NCBI RefSeq assembly: GCF_024628865.1 | Contig: NZ_CP102384.1 | Location: 3,607,001-3,671,000, forward strand | Length of the DNA stretch: 64,000 bases | DNA from: Sphingopyxis sp. DBS4 | Lineage (GTDB): Bacteria; Pseudomonadota; Alphaproteobacteria; Sphingomonadales; Sphingomonadaceae | Reading direction: 5' to 3' | Part shown: in pieces, positions 56,754 to 64,000 of the stretch | How positions within the stretch are numbered: position 1 is the stretch's first letter | Layout of the letters: the number at the start of each line of letters is the position of its first letter | The notes under the pieces: generated by a model | What the model was told of the DNA's origin: nothing | Seen by the model: only the letters and a program-made list of their open reading frames with translations | The model's database searches: none | Position numbers and translations under genes: made by a program

Positions 56754-57147
56754 CCTCGCCGACCGTCCAGCCGACGATCGATTCGCCCGCGCGATGCACC
56801 GCGTCGCGGTCGCCGCAGACGAGATAATGCCAGTCGGGCAGCGGCTCGCCCTCGGCGCGAAGGCGATAGGCGCAGGTCTGCGGCAGCCATTCGATGTCGG
56901 CGACCTTGGCCCTGGTCAGCGTCAGGCAGTCGGGAACGTGGCGGCGGCGATGCTTGTAATCGCCGCAGCGCGCGGTCGAAAGGTCGAGCAGGCGGCACGC
57001 GACATTGGTCGGATAGATGCGGCCCGTGTCCTCGTCCTCCAGCTTGTGGAGGCAGCATTTGCCGCAGCCGTCGCATAGCGCCTCCCACTCGCCGGCGTCG
57101 AGGCTGGCGAGCGGCGCTTCCCAGAAGCGGCGCCCGGCCGGACTCAC
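56707..57147 (-). CDS. UPF0260 (YcgN) cysteine-cluster protein
   Basis: 146 residues from a GTG at 57147 that overlaps the SCO gene's stop. Cys-rich blocks CDGCGKCCLHKLED, CRLLDLSTARCGDYKHR and VPDCLTL, and LPQTCAYRLRAEGEPLPDWHYLVCGD identify the YcgN/UPF0260 family, probably a metal or Fe-S binding protein. Function is unknown. An open frame extends further upstream but only mirrors the SCO gene. Confidence 0.9.
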   Translation of the reverse strand: MSPAGRRFWEAPLASLDAGEWEALCDGCGKCCLHKLEDEDTGRIYPTNVACRLLDLSTARCGDYKHRRRHVPDCLTLTRAKVADIEWLPQTCAYRLRAEGEPLPDWHYLVCGDRDAVHRAGESIVGWTVGEDVAGPLENHLVERVV

Positions 57148-57788
57148 TTCACCCACTTCGCCAGCTCGGCCGCGACCTTGTCGGGCGCGCCCTCGTCGGG
57201 CTCGGTCGACGGATCGTCGAGCGGCAGCAGCGCGAGCGGCTTGCCCACCGGGTCCATCAGGAAAGCGAGCTGGCTGTGCGCCATCAGATAGCGGTCGGGG
57301 GCCGAGCCCGGCACCTTGTTGTAGGTGACGACATAGGCCTTCGCGACCGCCGCAATCTGCTCGGGCGTGCCGGTCAGGCCGAGCAGCCGCGGGTGATAGC
57401 GGCTGACGAAGGCCTTCAGCGCCGCGGGCGTATCGCGTTCGGGATCGACGGTGATGAACATCGGCGCGACCCGGGCGCCGCGCGCCGGATCGCTCTTCTC
57501 GAACGCCGACAGGCCGCGCATCAGCTTTTGCAGGTCGACCGGACAGATGTCGGGGCAATAGCTGTAGCCGAAATAGACGAGGCGGTATTTTCCCGCGAAG
57601 TCGGTGTCGCGCACGGTCTTGCCGTCCTGATCGGTCAGCGTGAACGGCCCGCCGATCTTCGCGCCGGCAAGCGGCGGATCGCCGGCGGGAGCGCCCGCCG
57701 GGGCGTTGCAGCCCGCCAGCATCGCCGCCGTCAGCAGAAGCAGGCTTGAACGGGCGAGCTTTCGTCCCATAATTGCGATATTCATCAT
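57144..57788 (-). CDS. SCO1/SenC family copper chaperone
   Basis: 214 residues. The signal peptide ends in the lipobox LAGC (Cys27). The thioredoxin-like domain has the copper site Cys78 and Cys82 in YCPDICPVDL and His171 in LMAHSQLAF. FITVDPERDTPAALKAF is another family block. It delivers copper to cytochrome oxidase or acts as a thiol reductant, at the periplasmic side of the inner membrane. No oxidase gene is near. Confidence 0.93.
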   Translation of the reverse strand: MMNIAIMGRKLARSSLLLLTAAMLAGCNAPAGAPAGDPPLAGAKIGGPFTLTDQDGKTVRDTDFAGKYRLVYFGYSYCPDICPVDLQKLMRGLSAFEKSDPARGARVAPMFITVDPERDTPAALKAFVSRYHPRLLGLTGTPEQIAAVAKAYVVTYNKVPGSAPDRYLMAHSQLAFLMDPVGKPLALLPLDDPSTEPDEGAPDKVAAELAKWVK

Positions 57789-57890
57789 GCGGCCAGCCTT
57801 GATCGGCTAAGGCCCGAAAATCAACCATTGTCGTACGGGGGCGCATTTGCCGTTCCTCGGTTCACGGCATATTGCGAGGGGTCGCTTATC

Positions 57891-58514
57891 ATGGTCCGAC
57901 GCGCGGAATTCCGCCTTGCTTTCCTGGCCCTGCTCGCCGCCACGGCGGCAGGCGCGTTGGCGCCAGCTCCGGCGTTCGCCCAGTTCCGCGGCGCCTATGC
58001 CTTCCTTCAGGCGGTCGAGAGCCGCGATGGCAACAAGGCGACCGAGGCGCTGAAAGACGACCCGTCCTTCGTCAACACGCGCAACCCCGACACCGGCGAG
58101 ACCGCGCTGATCCTGGTCGCCAAGCGGCGCGATCCGACCTGGCTGCGCTTTCTGATCGGCAAGGACGCCGATCCGTCGATCGCCGACCGGCAGGGGATGA
58201 CGGCGCTGATGCATTGCGCGCTGCTCAATTTCGCCGAGGGCGCCGAAACGCTGCTCGACGCGAAAGCGCCGGTCGACCAGACCAACCGCCGCGGCGAGAC
58301 GGCGCTGATCCTAGCGGTGCAGGCGAAGAATGCCGCGGTGGTCCGCCTGCTCGTCCGCCATGGCGCGGACCCCGACAAGGCCGACCATATCGCGGGCATG
58401 TCGGCGCGCGACTATGCCAAGCGCGACGACCGCACTGGCCAGTATCTCGCGCTGCTCGACGCCAAGGCCGACATCGCGCCGCGCGATCCCGGCGCGGTGT
58501 TCGGCCCGAACTGA
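57891..58514 (+). CDS. Exported ankyrin-repeat protein
   Basis: 207 residues from the ATG at 57891, preceded by GAGGGG. The signal peptide ends at PAFAQ (about 1-31). Ankyrin repeats follow from about residue 50: NTRNPDTGETALILVAKR, DRQGMTALMHCALLNFAEG, QTNRRGETALILAVQAKNAAV and ADHIAGMSARDYAKR. The protein is probably periplasmic and binds another protein. Short exported ankyrin proteins of this kind sometimes sit with catalase or cytochrome-related genes, but the partner here is unclear. Confidence 0.88.
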   Translation: MVRRAEFRLAFLALLAATAAGALAPAPAFAQFRGAYAFLQAVESRDGNKATEALKDDPSFVNTRNPDTGETALILVAKRRDPTWLRFLIGKDADPSIADRQGMTALMHCALLNFAEGAETLLDAKAPVDQTNRRGETALILAVQAKNAAVVRLLVRHGADPDKADHIAGMSARDYAKRDDRTGQYLALLDAKADIAPRDPGAVFGPN

Positions 58515-58578
58515 TTCGCCGACCCGGGCGCGGGCCGGCGAAAATTTCGCGCAGAATCGCGGAGATCGCGGAGATTTT

Positions 58579-58660
58579 CTGTGTCCCCGCGAAGGCGGGG
58601 ATTCATTTCCTGCCGGTTCCATCGCGCGCCAACCGGAGATGGACCCCCGCCTTCGCGGTT
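58579..58660. repeat. Degenerate REP-type inverted repeat (CCCCGCGAAGGCGGGG family)
   Basis: Arms near 58580-58605 and 58638-58660 with some mismatches. The first is GTCCCCGCGAAGGCGGGG. The rest of the 58515-58776 gap has short imperfect repeats of the GCGCAGAGAG type and the riboflavin control region. Confidence 0.75.
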
Positions 58661-58724
58661 CAACAGGCCAGTTTAATTCCTCTGCGCTCTCTGCGCTTCT
58701 GCGCGAATGTATCTTCACGCCCCC

Positions 58725-58764
58725 ACAATGTGATTCATGAATTGACACTAACATTGCAATGTGA
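58725..58764 (+). promoter_or_regulatory. Promoter/operator region of the riboflavin cluster
   Basis: TTGACA lies at 58742-58747. A perfect 12-base palindrome ACATTGCAATGT lies at 58751-58762, within the likely promoter spacer, 14 bases before the ATG. A perfect 10-base palindrome ATTCATGAAT lies at 58733-58742. CAATGTGA occurs as a direct repeat at 58726-58733 and 58757-58764, 31 bases apart, close to three helical turns. No FMN-riboswitch-sized leader fits between this promoter and the gene. The site is a plausible operator for the N-terminal HTH of the gene itself. Confidence 0.5.
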
Positions 58765-58776
58765 AACAAACGCCGC

Positions 58777-60054
58777 ATGTCCACACAGCTCATCGAACGC
58801 ATCCGCGCCATCGTCGAAGACGGCACCATGTCCCGCTCGGGGCTCGCGCGCGCCGCGGGCCTGCACGCCAACAGTCTTCGCGACCTTGATTCGGAGAGCT
58901 GGAACCCCACCGCCGAAACGCTGCGCAAGCTCGAGAACTGGCTCGCGCACGGCAGCGACCTGTCGCCGATGGCGAGCCCCGAAGAGATCATTGCCGAGGC
59001 GCGCAACGGCCGCATGTTCATTCTCGTCGATGACGAGGATCGCGAGAATGAAGGCGACCTCGTCATTCCGGCGCAGATGGCGACCCCCGACGCGATCAAT
59101 TTCATGGCGACCCACGGCCGCGGGCTCGTCTGCCTGACGCTGACGCGCGGTCGCGTCGAGACGCTCGGGCTCGAACTGATGAGCCGCAACAACGGGACCC
59201 GCCACGAGACCGCCTTCACCACCTCGATCGAGGCACGCGAGGGCGTCACCACCGGCATTTCGGCGGGCGACCGCGCGCGCACCGTCGCGGTCGCGATCGA
59301 CGCCGGCAAGACCCGCGACGACATCGTCACCCCCGGCCATATCTTCCCGCTGATCGCGCGCGACGGCGGCGTTCTCGTGCGCGCCGGCCATACCGAGGCA
59401 TCGGTCGACATCGCGCGGCTCGCCGGGCTCAACCCATCGGGGGTGATCTGCGAGATCATGAACGACGACGGGACGATGGCGCGGCTGGCCGACCTCATCC
59501 CCTTCGCGCGGCGCCACGGGCTGAAGATCGGGACGATCGCCGACCTGATCGCCTATCGCAGCCGCACCGACCGCCTCGTCGAATGCGTCTCCGACGAGCC
59601 GTTCGAATCCGATTACGGCGGCGACTGGCGGCTCAAATCCTATCGCAACAAGGTCGACGGCTCGGTCAATCTGGTGCTGCAAAAGGGACCGGTCGACCCC
59701 GACGGCGTGACTCTGGTGCGCATGCACGCCGTGTCGATCTTCGACGACATCATGGGGCGTCCCGGCCCCCGCAAGCGCCGCCTCCAGCGCTCGATGGATG
59801 CGATCGGCGAAGCGGGCGCGGGGGTGATCGTGATGCTGATGCGCCCGCTCCCCGGCTCGGCCGATGCCGAAGCGACTCCCGCCCCCGCGGGCGGCATGGA
59901 CCTGCGCACCTATGGCATCGGGGCACAAATCCTCGCCGACCTCGGCGTCCATGCGATGGAATTGCTCACCCCCACCCACAGCAATATCGTCGGCCTCGAA
60001 GGCTATGGCCTGTCGGTCGTCGGCGAACGGTCGATCCCCGGCGAGGCCGAATAG
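58777..60054 (+). CDS. ribB: RibB (DHBP synthase) with N-terminal HTH and degenerate GTP cyclohydrolase II-like domain
   Basis: 425 residues in three parts. Residues 1-62 form an XRE-like HTH (GLARAAGLHANSLRDL). Residues about 66-270 are 3,4-dihydroxy-2-butanone 4-phosphate synthase, with the acidic loop VDDEDRENEGDL, TPGHIFPL and RAGHTEASVDIARLAG. Residues about 290-420 resemble GTP cyclohydrolase II (VTLVRMHAVSIFDDIMG) but lack the zinc Cys of the CDCG motif, the stretch there reading GRPGPRKRRLQRSMD. The protein thus makes the four-carbon riboflavin precursor, and the last domain is likely catalytically dead. The DNA-binding domain suggests autogenous control. Confidence 0.9.
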   Translation: MSTQLIERIRAIVEDGTMSRSGLARAAGLHANSLRDLDSESWNPTAETLRKLENWLAHGSDLSPMASPEEIIAEARNGRMFILVDDEDRENEGDLVIPAQMATPDAINFMATHGRGLVCLTLTRGRVETLGLELMSRNNGTRHETAFTTSIEAREGVTTGISAGDRARTVAVAIDAGKTRDDIVTPGHIFPLIARDGGVLVRAGHTEASVDIARLAGLNPSGVICEIMNDDGTMARLADLIPFARRHGLKIGTIADLIAYRSRTDRLVECVSDEPFESDYGGDWRLKSYRNKVDGSVNLVLQKGPVDPDGVTLVRMHAVSIFDDIMGRPGPRKRRLQRSMDAIGEAGAGVIVMLMRPLPGSADAEATPAPAGGMDLRTYGIGAQILADLGVHAMELLTPTHSNIVGLEGYGLSVVGERSIPGEAE

Positions 60055-60064
60055 CGCCGAACCC

Positions 60065-60577
60065 ATGATCCGGACCGGGGAGGATGATGGTGCGGCGCCC
60101 AAATATGCACTTATCGAGCGCGAGCGGCGCTGGCTTGTTGATCTAGATCGTCGCCCCGCTCTCGGCGACCTGCCTGCCGTCCTGATCGAGGATCTCTACA
60201 TCGAGGGCACCCGGTTGCGGTTGCGGCGGATGACCGACAGTACAGGCCTTTTGACCCGTAAGCTCACCAAGAAATACGAGGCCGCCGACCCGACCTCGCG
60301 CGAAATTGTCACCGCCTATCTGGTCGAGGGCGAATATGCCGTCTTCGCCCGCTTGCCGGGCCGGCGGATCGTCAAGCGTCGCTATCCGGTCGAATGGGAG
60401 GGCAAGCGCTTCAGCCTCGATATCTTCAAAGGCGCACTCGCACCGCTCGAACTGCTCGAAATCGAAGGACCCGACGCAGCCAGCCTCGCTGCGATCATCG
60501 CGCCACCCTGGACCGTGCGCGAAATTAGCCACGATCCCGCCTTCGAGGGCGGTTCGCTCGCCTCTCTCGAACGGTGA
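60065..60577 (+). CDS. CYTH-domain protein (triphosphate tunnel family)
   Basis: 170 residues from the ATG at 60065. The CYTH start motif ExExK is changed to ERERRWLVD, with Arg in place of Lys. Tunnel-type charged strands follow: EGTRLRLRRM, GLLTRKLTKKYE, RRIVKRRYPVEWEGKRFSLDIF and LELLEIEGPD. Family members hydrolyse triphosphates or bind nucleotides. It lies ten bases after ribB and overlaps the next gene (GTGA), inside the riboflavin cluster, so a linked role is possible but unproven. Confidence 0.82.
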   Translation: MIRTGEDDGAAPKYALIERERRWLVDLDRRPALGDLPAVLIEDLYIEGTRLRLRRMTDSTGLLTRKLTKKYEAADPTSREIVTAYLVEGEYAVFARLPGRRIVKRRYPVEWEGKRFSLDIFKGALAPLELLEIEGPDAASLAAIIAPPWTVREISHDPAFEGGSLASLER

Positions 60578-61425
60578 GCCAGTCGCTGGGCATCGGCTTC
60601 GCGGTCGTCGCCGCGCTGACCACCGCTTCATCGCACGCCATGCTCAAGTCGGGCGAGGACCAGGAAGCGGTGCGCGCGCTGTGCGGCGCGACATGGGCGG
60701 CCGCGGCCGCCGGTCCTTTGCTCTTCCTCGGCTGGCCGACCCCGGCGATGCTGCCGTGGCTCGCCGGGGCGGTGGTCCTGCACAGCGTCTATTCGCTGGT
60801 GCTCACCCGTTCCTACACGCTCAACGATTTCTCGGTCGCCTTTCCGATCGCGCGGGGCACCGCGCCGCTGGTCGCGATCGGCGCCAGCGCCTTGCTGTTC
60901 GGCGAAATCCCCGGGCTCGCGGAGACCGCGGGCGTGACCACGATCAGCGCCGGCATCCTGTCGCTGTCGGCTGGCGGCCGTATCAGACGCGCCGGGCTGA
61001 TCGCCGCGCTGACGGCGGGGGTATTGACCGCCGCCTACACCGTCGTCGACGCCGGCGGGATGCGCGCGAGCGATGGGGTTCTACCCTTTCTCTGCTGGTT
61101 CTTCTTCGCAACTGGAAGCGCGCTGCTGCTCCAGTTCCGCCTCGTCGCGGGCCCGGCCGCCGCCGCGCGTCTTACCCGCAACCTCAGGCCCGGGATCGCC
61201 GCAGGCGGCCTCGCCATCGTCAGCTTCGGATCGACCCTCGTCGCGCTGCGCTACGCCCCCGTTGCCACGGTCAGCGCGCTGCGCGAAACCTGCATCCTCG
61301 TCAGCATCCTGATCGCGTGGCTGTGGATGAAGGAGCGTGTCACGCTCCACAGCCTGACCGCCGCCGTTCTGATCGCGGCGGGCGCCCTGCTTTTGCTGCT
61401 TTCGCATCTTGTCCCACCCGCTTAA
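60574..61425 (+). CDS. EamA/DMT-family transporter, candidate flavin transporter
   Basis: 283 residues from a GTG at 60574. About ten membrane helices form two EamA repeats (about 1-140 and 145-280), with [21 protein letters not shown] in the first and [20 protein letters not shown] in the second. Its place between ribB and ribH suggests it moves riboflavin or a precursor. The riboflavin importer RibN of rhizobia and Ochrobactrum is also a DMT-type carrier. The overlap with the CYTH gene is GTGA. Confidence 0.82.
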   Translation: MSQSLGIGFAVVAALTTASSHAMLKSGEDQEAVRALCGATWAAAAAGPLLFLGWPTPAMLPWLAGAVVLHSVYSLVLTRSYTLNDFSVAFPIARGTAPLVAIGASALLFGEIPGLAETAGVTTISAGILSLSAGGRIRRAGLIAALTAGVLTAAYTVVDAGGMRASDGVLPFLCWFFFATGSALLLQFRLVAGPAAAARLTRNLRPGIAAGGLAIVSFGSTLVALRYAPVATVSALRETCILVSILIAWLWMKERVTLHSLTAAVLIAAGALLLLLSHLVPPA

Positions 61426-61435
61426 GGAGTCCGTC

Positions 61436-61861
61436 ATGGCCCATATATTGATCGTCGAAGCCCGCTTCTATTCGCACCTCAACGACATGCTGCTGGGTGG
61501 CGTGCGCAGCGCGCTCGACGCCGCGGGGCACAGCCATGAGACGGTGACGGTCCCCGGCGCGCTCGAGGTTCCCGCCGCCATCTCGCTTGCCGCCGATAGT
61601 TCGCGCTACGATGCCTATGTCGCACTCGGCGTGGTGATTCGCGGCGAGACCTATCATTTCGAGGTCGTCTCGAACGAAAGCGCGCGCGGCATCATGGCGC
61701 TGACGCTCGACGGCCTGGCGATCGGCAACGGCATCCTGACCGTCGAGAATGAAGAGCAGGCGCTTGCGCGCGCCGACAAGACGCGCAAGGATAAGGGCGG
61801 CGAAGCGGCGAAGGCCGCGCTCGCGATGCTGGCTCTGAAGGAACAATTCGGCATTGGCTGA
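61436..61861 (+). CDS. ribH: 6,7-dimethyl-8-ribityllumazine synthase RibH
   Basis: 141 residues from the ATG at 61436, preceded by AAGGAG. Motifs: [19 protein letters not shown] with the aromatic-ring binding site, [35 protein letters not shown] with the catalytic His, and [18 protein letters not shown]. The start is short compared with classical RibH, as in type II lumazine synthases. It condenses the DHBP product of ribB with the pyrimidine precursor. Its end overlaps the next start. Confidence 0.94.
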   Translation: MAHILIVEARFYSHLNDMLLGGVRSALDAAGHSHETVTVPGALEVPAAISLAADSSRYDAYVALGVVIRGETYHFEVVSNESARGIMALTLDGLAIGNGILTVENEEQALARADKTRKDKGGEAAKAALAMLALKEQFGIG

Positions 61862-62498
61862 TCGACCGCCCCCCGGCCGCTATTCCGTCGTCGAACGCGG
61901 CGGGCGGCTGGTGGTGATCGATCGCGAGACCGGCCGCACCCCGCCAAGCGCCGCCGAGCGCATGGCCGACTATGACCGGCGGATGGGCAACGAGCCGGCC
62001 CTTCCCGCGGCGCAGCGATTTCCGGTCGATGCTTTCGCCGATCCATCAGCTCCGGTCATCGAACGGGTGATCGAGCCGCCCGTGCCGCCCGTGAGCGACC
62101 GGATGGTGGCGACCGTGGCGGCGATGAACCGCAAGCAACCGTGGCAGGACCAGCGGCCGGCCGCCGCTGCCGGCCCCGCGCGCATCGCGCAGCGCCCCCA
62201 ACCGCGACCCCAATCGGGCGCGCGACCAGCCACGGGCGCCCGCAAGACGATCGTCACCGGCAAATGGTGGGATGCCAAAGGGCCGCGAACGATCGAGCTC
62301 GGCCCCAAGGGGCAGCAGGTGCTGAACGGCGGCTTCGCGACCCTCTTCTTCGTTGTCCTGATCGCCACCATCGTCGGGTTGTTCATCGCGCCGGTCCTGC
62401 TGTTCATAGGCGCGTTTCTCGCCTTCCGGTTCGGGGGCAAGATATTGGCGCCGATCGGTGCGGGGATCGTCGACAAGGCGCTCGCGGAGAGGGCATAA
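61854..62498 (+). CDS. Hypothetical membrane protein after ribH
   Basis: 214 residues from a TTG at 61854 overlapping the ribH stop. The N-terminal 160 residues are Pro/Arg/Ala-rich and probably disordered and cytoplasmic. [23 protein letters not shown] precedes one or two membrane helices (about 160-200: [22 protein letters not shown] then [10 protein letters not shown]). No family was recognised. It may be part of the riboflavin transcript by position only. Confidence 0.65.
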   Translation: MADRPPPGRYSVVERGGRLVVIDRETGRTPPSAAERMADYDRRMGNEPALPAAQRFPVDAFADPSAPVIERVIEPPVPPVSDRMVATVAAMNRKQPWQDQRPAAAAGPARIAQRPQPRPQSGARPATGARKTIVTGKWWDAKGPRTIELGPKGQQVLNGGFATLFFVVLIATIVGLFIAPVLLFIGAFLAFRFGGKILAPIGAGIVDKALAERA

Positions 62499-62521
62499 CA
62501 ACCCATCGCTAAAGAAACCGC

Positions 62522-62605
62522 GTGCCCCCGCGAAGGCGGGGGCCCATCTCCTGTCGGTGCCATTTAGAACCGTCCGGAGATGGGTCCCCGCCTTCGCGGG
62601 GATAC
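62522..62605. repeat. REP/BIME-type paired inverted repeat (CCCCGCGAAGGCGGGG family)
   Basis: Arms at 62522-62551 and 62576-62605, matching the family at 21413-21488 in core sequence. It separates the convergent ribH-operon end and the oxidoreductase gene. Confidence 0.88.
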
Positions 62606-62628
62606 ACCAGAGTATTGTTCGATCCGGC

Positions 62629-63714
62629 CTAGGCCGCCACCAGCGCCGGATAATCGGTATAACCCTCCGGCCCCGGCGAATACCAGGTCTGCGGATTGTC
62701 GGCGGCCCATTCGGCGCCGGTGCGGATGCGCTCGACGAGGTCGGGGTTGCCGATGAACGGCCGGCCGAAGGCAACCGCATCGGCGGCGCCGCTGGCCAGC
62801 GCCTCCTCGGCGAGCGCGGCGGTGTAATCGCTGTTGAGGATCAGCGGCCCCTTGAACGCCTGCCGAATCGCGGGCGACTGTTTCGGCACATCGGTGCGCC
62901 CGAAGGTGCCGTCGGGGCCGGGCTCGCGCAGTTCGAGGAAGGCGATGCCGAGCGCATCGAGCGCAGCGGCGGCCGCGGGGAAGAGCTTTTCGGGGGCGCT
63001 GTCGTCGACCCCCTGCGTGTCGCCGTTAGGCGACAGGCGAACCGCGACGCGATCCTTGCCCCAGACGCCGATCAGCGCCTCGGTCACTTCGCGGAGCAGG
63101 CGAATGCGGTTCTCGACCGACCCGCCATAATCGTCGTCGCGCAAATTGCTGTTGTCGCGCAGAAACTGGTCGATCAGATAGCCGTTGGCCCCGTGAAGCT
63201 GAACCCCGTCGAAGCCGGCCTTCTTCGCATTCTCCGCCGCCTTCACATAGTCGCCGATCACGCGCGGAATCTCGTCGAGCCGCAGCGGCCGGGCTTCCTC
63301 CAGATCGCGGCGCCCGACCGGCGTATGCGCGCGGCCTTCGCCCTTGGTGGCCGACGCCGACACCGGCTGCTTGCCGTCGTTGAATACCGAATGGACGAGC
63401 CGCCCCATGTGCCAGAGCTGCGCGACGATGCGCCCGCCCGCGGCGTGGACCGCGTCGGTCACCGGCTTCCAGCCTTCGACCTGCGCGTCGGTCCACAGGC
63501 CCGGCGCGCTCGGCCAGCCGAGCCCTTCCTGCGAGATGCCGGTGGCTTCGGAAATGATCAGCCCGGCGGAGGCGCGCTGGCGGTAATAGTCGCGCGCCAG
63601 TTCGTTCGGCACGAAACCCGGCCCGGCGCGGCCGCGCGTCAGCGGCGCCATGATGATGCGATTCGGCGCCTCGATGGCCCCCAGCTTGATCGGGTCGAAC
63701 AGTGATGCGGTCAT
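62629..63714 (-). CDS. Old Yellow Enzyme-type NADH:flavin oxidoreductase
   Basis: 361 residues with FMN-binding TIM-barrel features: RIIMAPLTRGRA near the start, GGRIVAQLWHMGR, DGVQLHGANGYLIDQFL with the active-site His-Asn pair, and AVAFGRPFIGNPDL. This is the NemA/OYE group that reduces activated alkenes, nitro esters or N-ethylmaleimide. The gene is monocistronic. Other members of the pathway are not nearby. Confidence 0.92.
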   Translation of the reverse strand: MTASLFDPIKLGAIEAPNRIIMAPLTRGRAGPGFVPNELARDYYRQRASAGLIISEATGISQEGLGWPSAPGLWTDAQVEGWKPVTDAVHAAGGRIVAQLWHMGRLVHSVFNDGKQPVSASATKGEGRAHTPVGRRDLEEARPLRLDEIPRVIGDYVKAAENAKKAGFDGVQLHGANGYLIDQFLRDNSNLRDDDYGGSVENRIRLLREVTEALIGVWGKDRVAVRLSPNGDTQGVDDSAPEKLFPAAAAALDALGIAFLELREPGPDGTFGRTDVPKQSPAIRQAFKGPLILNSDYTAALAEEALASGAADAVAFGRPFIGNPDLVERIRTGAEWAADNPQTWYSPGPEGYTDYPALVAA

Positions 63715-63827
63715 GCTTTTCCACCTTTCACTTTTATCCGCGACGCCTTGGCCGGTCGCCGCTATGGCCCGCGAAGCTATGGTCGCCGCGGCGCCGGCAC
63801 AATGGTGGGTAGCAAAAGAAAATCTAA

Positions 63828-64000
63828 ATGAGCAACAAGAGCGACAGTGTGGACAGCACGCCCATGGCCGCGACCGTCAATCGCTGGGCCTTTGCGGCGC
63901 TTCTCGGCGGCAATCTCGCGCTGTCGCTGACCGCGCTGGTCGTACGCTTCGCCGACACCGGCCCGGTCGCGGCGGGCGTGTGGCGCCTGTCGCTCGCGCT
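63828..64000 (+). CDS. EamA/DMT-family transporter, N-terminal fragment (3' end outside window)
   Basis: The ATG at 63828 opens a frame running past the window. The 57 visible residues include a polar N-terminus of about 18 residues, then a hydrophobic helix (FAALLGGNLALSLTALVVR) and GPVAAGVWRLSLA, which matches the start of an EamA transporter. No riboflavin gene is adjacent, so the substrate is open. Overlap with the preceding minus-strand gene is absent; the gap holds its promoter. Confidence 0.65.
   Translation, partial: MSNKSDSVDSTPMAATVNRWAFAALLGGNLALSLTALVVRFADTGPVAAGVWRLSLA

Overview
The window is a chromosomal segment of a high-GC alphaproteobacterium, almost certainly a member of Sphingomonadales and most like Sphingopyxis or Sphingomonas. 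This placement is inferred from protein style and gene neighbourhoods (DUF3576-leuS-lptE-holA, the MoxR operon, a type III PKS operon, a large TonB receptor) and was not tested by database search. No tRNA, rRNA, CRISPR array, insertion sequence or prophage gene was seen.

Layout. 1-1726: the end of flhA and the flagellar sigma factor fliA. 1743-3594 (minus): a four-gene unit with a membrane-anchored LuxR-type HTH protein, two small unknown proteins and a MarR-like regulator. 3739-7492: fdhD, a DUF1345 membrane protein and a YdeP-type molybdopterin oxidoreductase. Upstream of the oxidoreductase lies a strongly folded minus-strand RNA candidate ending in a terminator (about 7569-7706). 7799-14797: a VirJ-like hydrolase, a DUF2147 protein, MprF, a PDZ protein, an OmpR/histidine kinase pair and a FixJ-like regulator with a degenerate receiver, all on the plus strand and mostly overlapping. 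14947-18346 (minus): an acyltransferase that resembles FabD but lacks the malonate-binding Arg, beside a fused alpha/beta 2-oxoacid dehydrogenase E1. 18509-25921: a MoxR operon (DUF4129, DUF4350, MoxR, DUF58, SpoIIM, RDD), then a nitroreductase and a lipoprotein.

26371-32387: a lipoprotein, gyrB with a probable leaderless start, an RlpA-like protein, glutaminase, and a VOC/ArsR/SRPBCC operon. 32707-37097: a ligase-associated DEXH helicase, a two-DTG retropepsin-like protease and the PdeM phosphoesterase. 37249-41994: a TonB-dependent receptor and a Na+/H+ antiporter. 41995-46826 (minus): DUF3576, leuS, lptE, holA. 47091-49923: an unknown exported protein, a ThiE-like protein, a YggS-type PLP protein and a DUF4402 protein. 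50019-52911: a three-gene operon of type III PKS, methyltransferase and FAD oxidoreductase that parallels phenolic-lipid operons. 53173-58514: msrB, a class A PBP, a YgjP-like metallopeptidase, a UPF0260 protein, a SCO protein and an ankyrin protein. 58777-62498: a riboflavin cluster holding an HTH-RibB fusion with a degenerate RibA domain, a CYTH protein, an EamA transporter, ribH and a membrane protein. 62629-64000: an Old Yellow Enzyme-type oxidoreductase and the start of another DMT transporter.

Many intergenic gaps hold paired inverted repeats of REP/BIME type, in at least six sequence families. The most interesting items are the structured RNA upstream of the YdeP-type gene, the RibB fused to a DNA-binding domain with palindromes at its own promoter, the PKS operon, the FabD-like protein with an altered substrate Arg, and the membrane-tethered LuxR operon.
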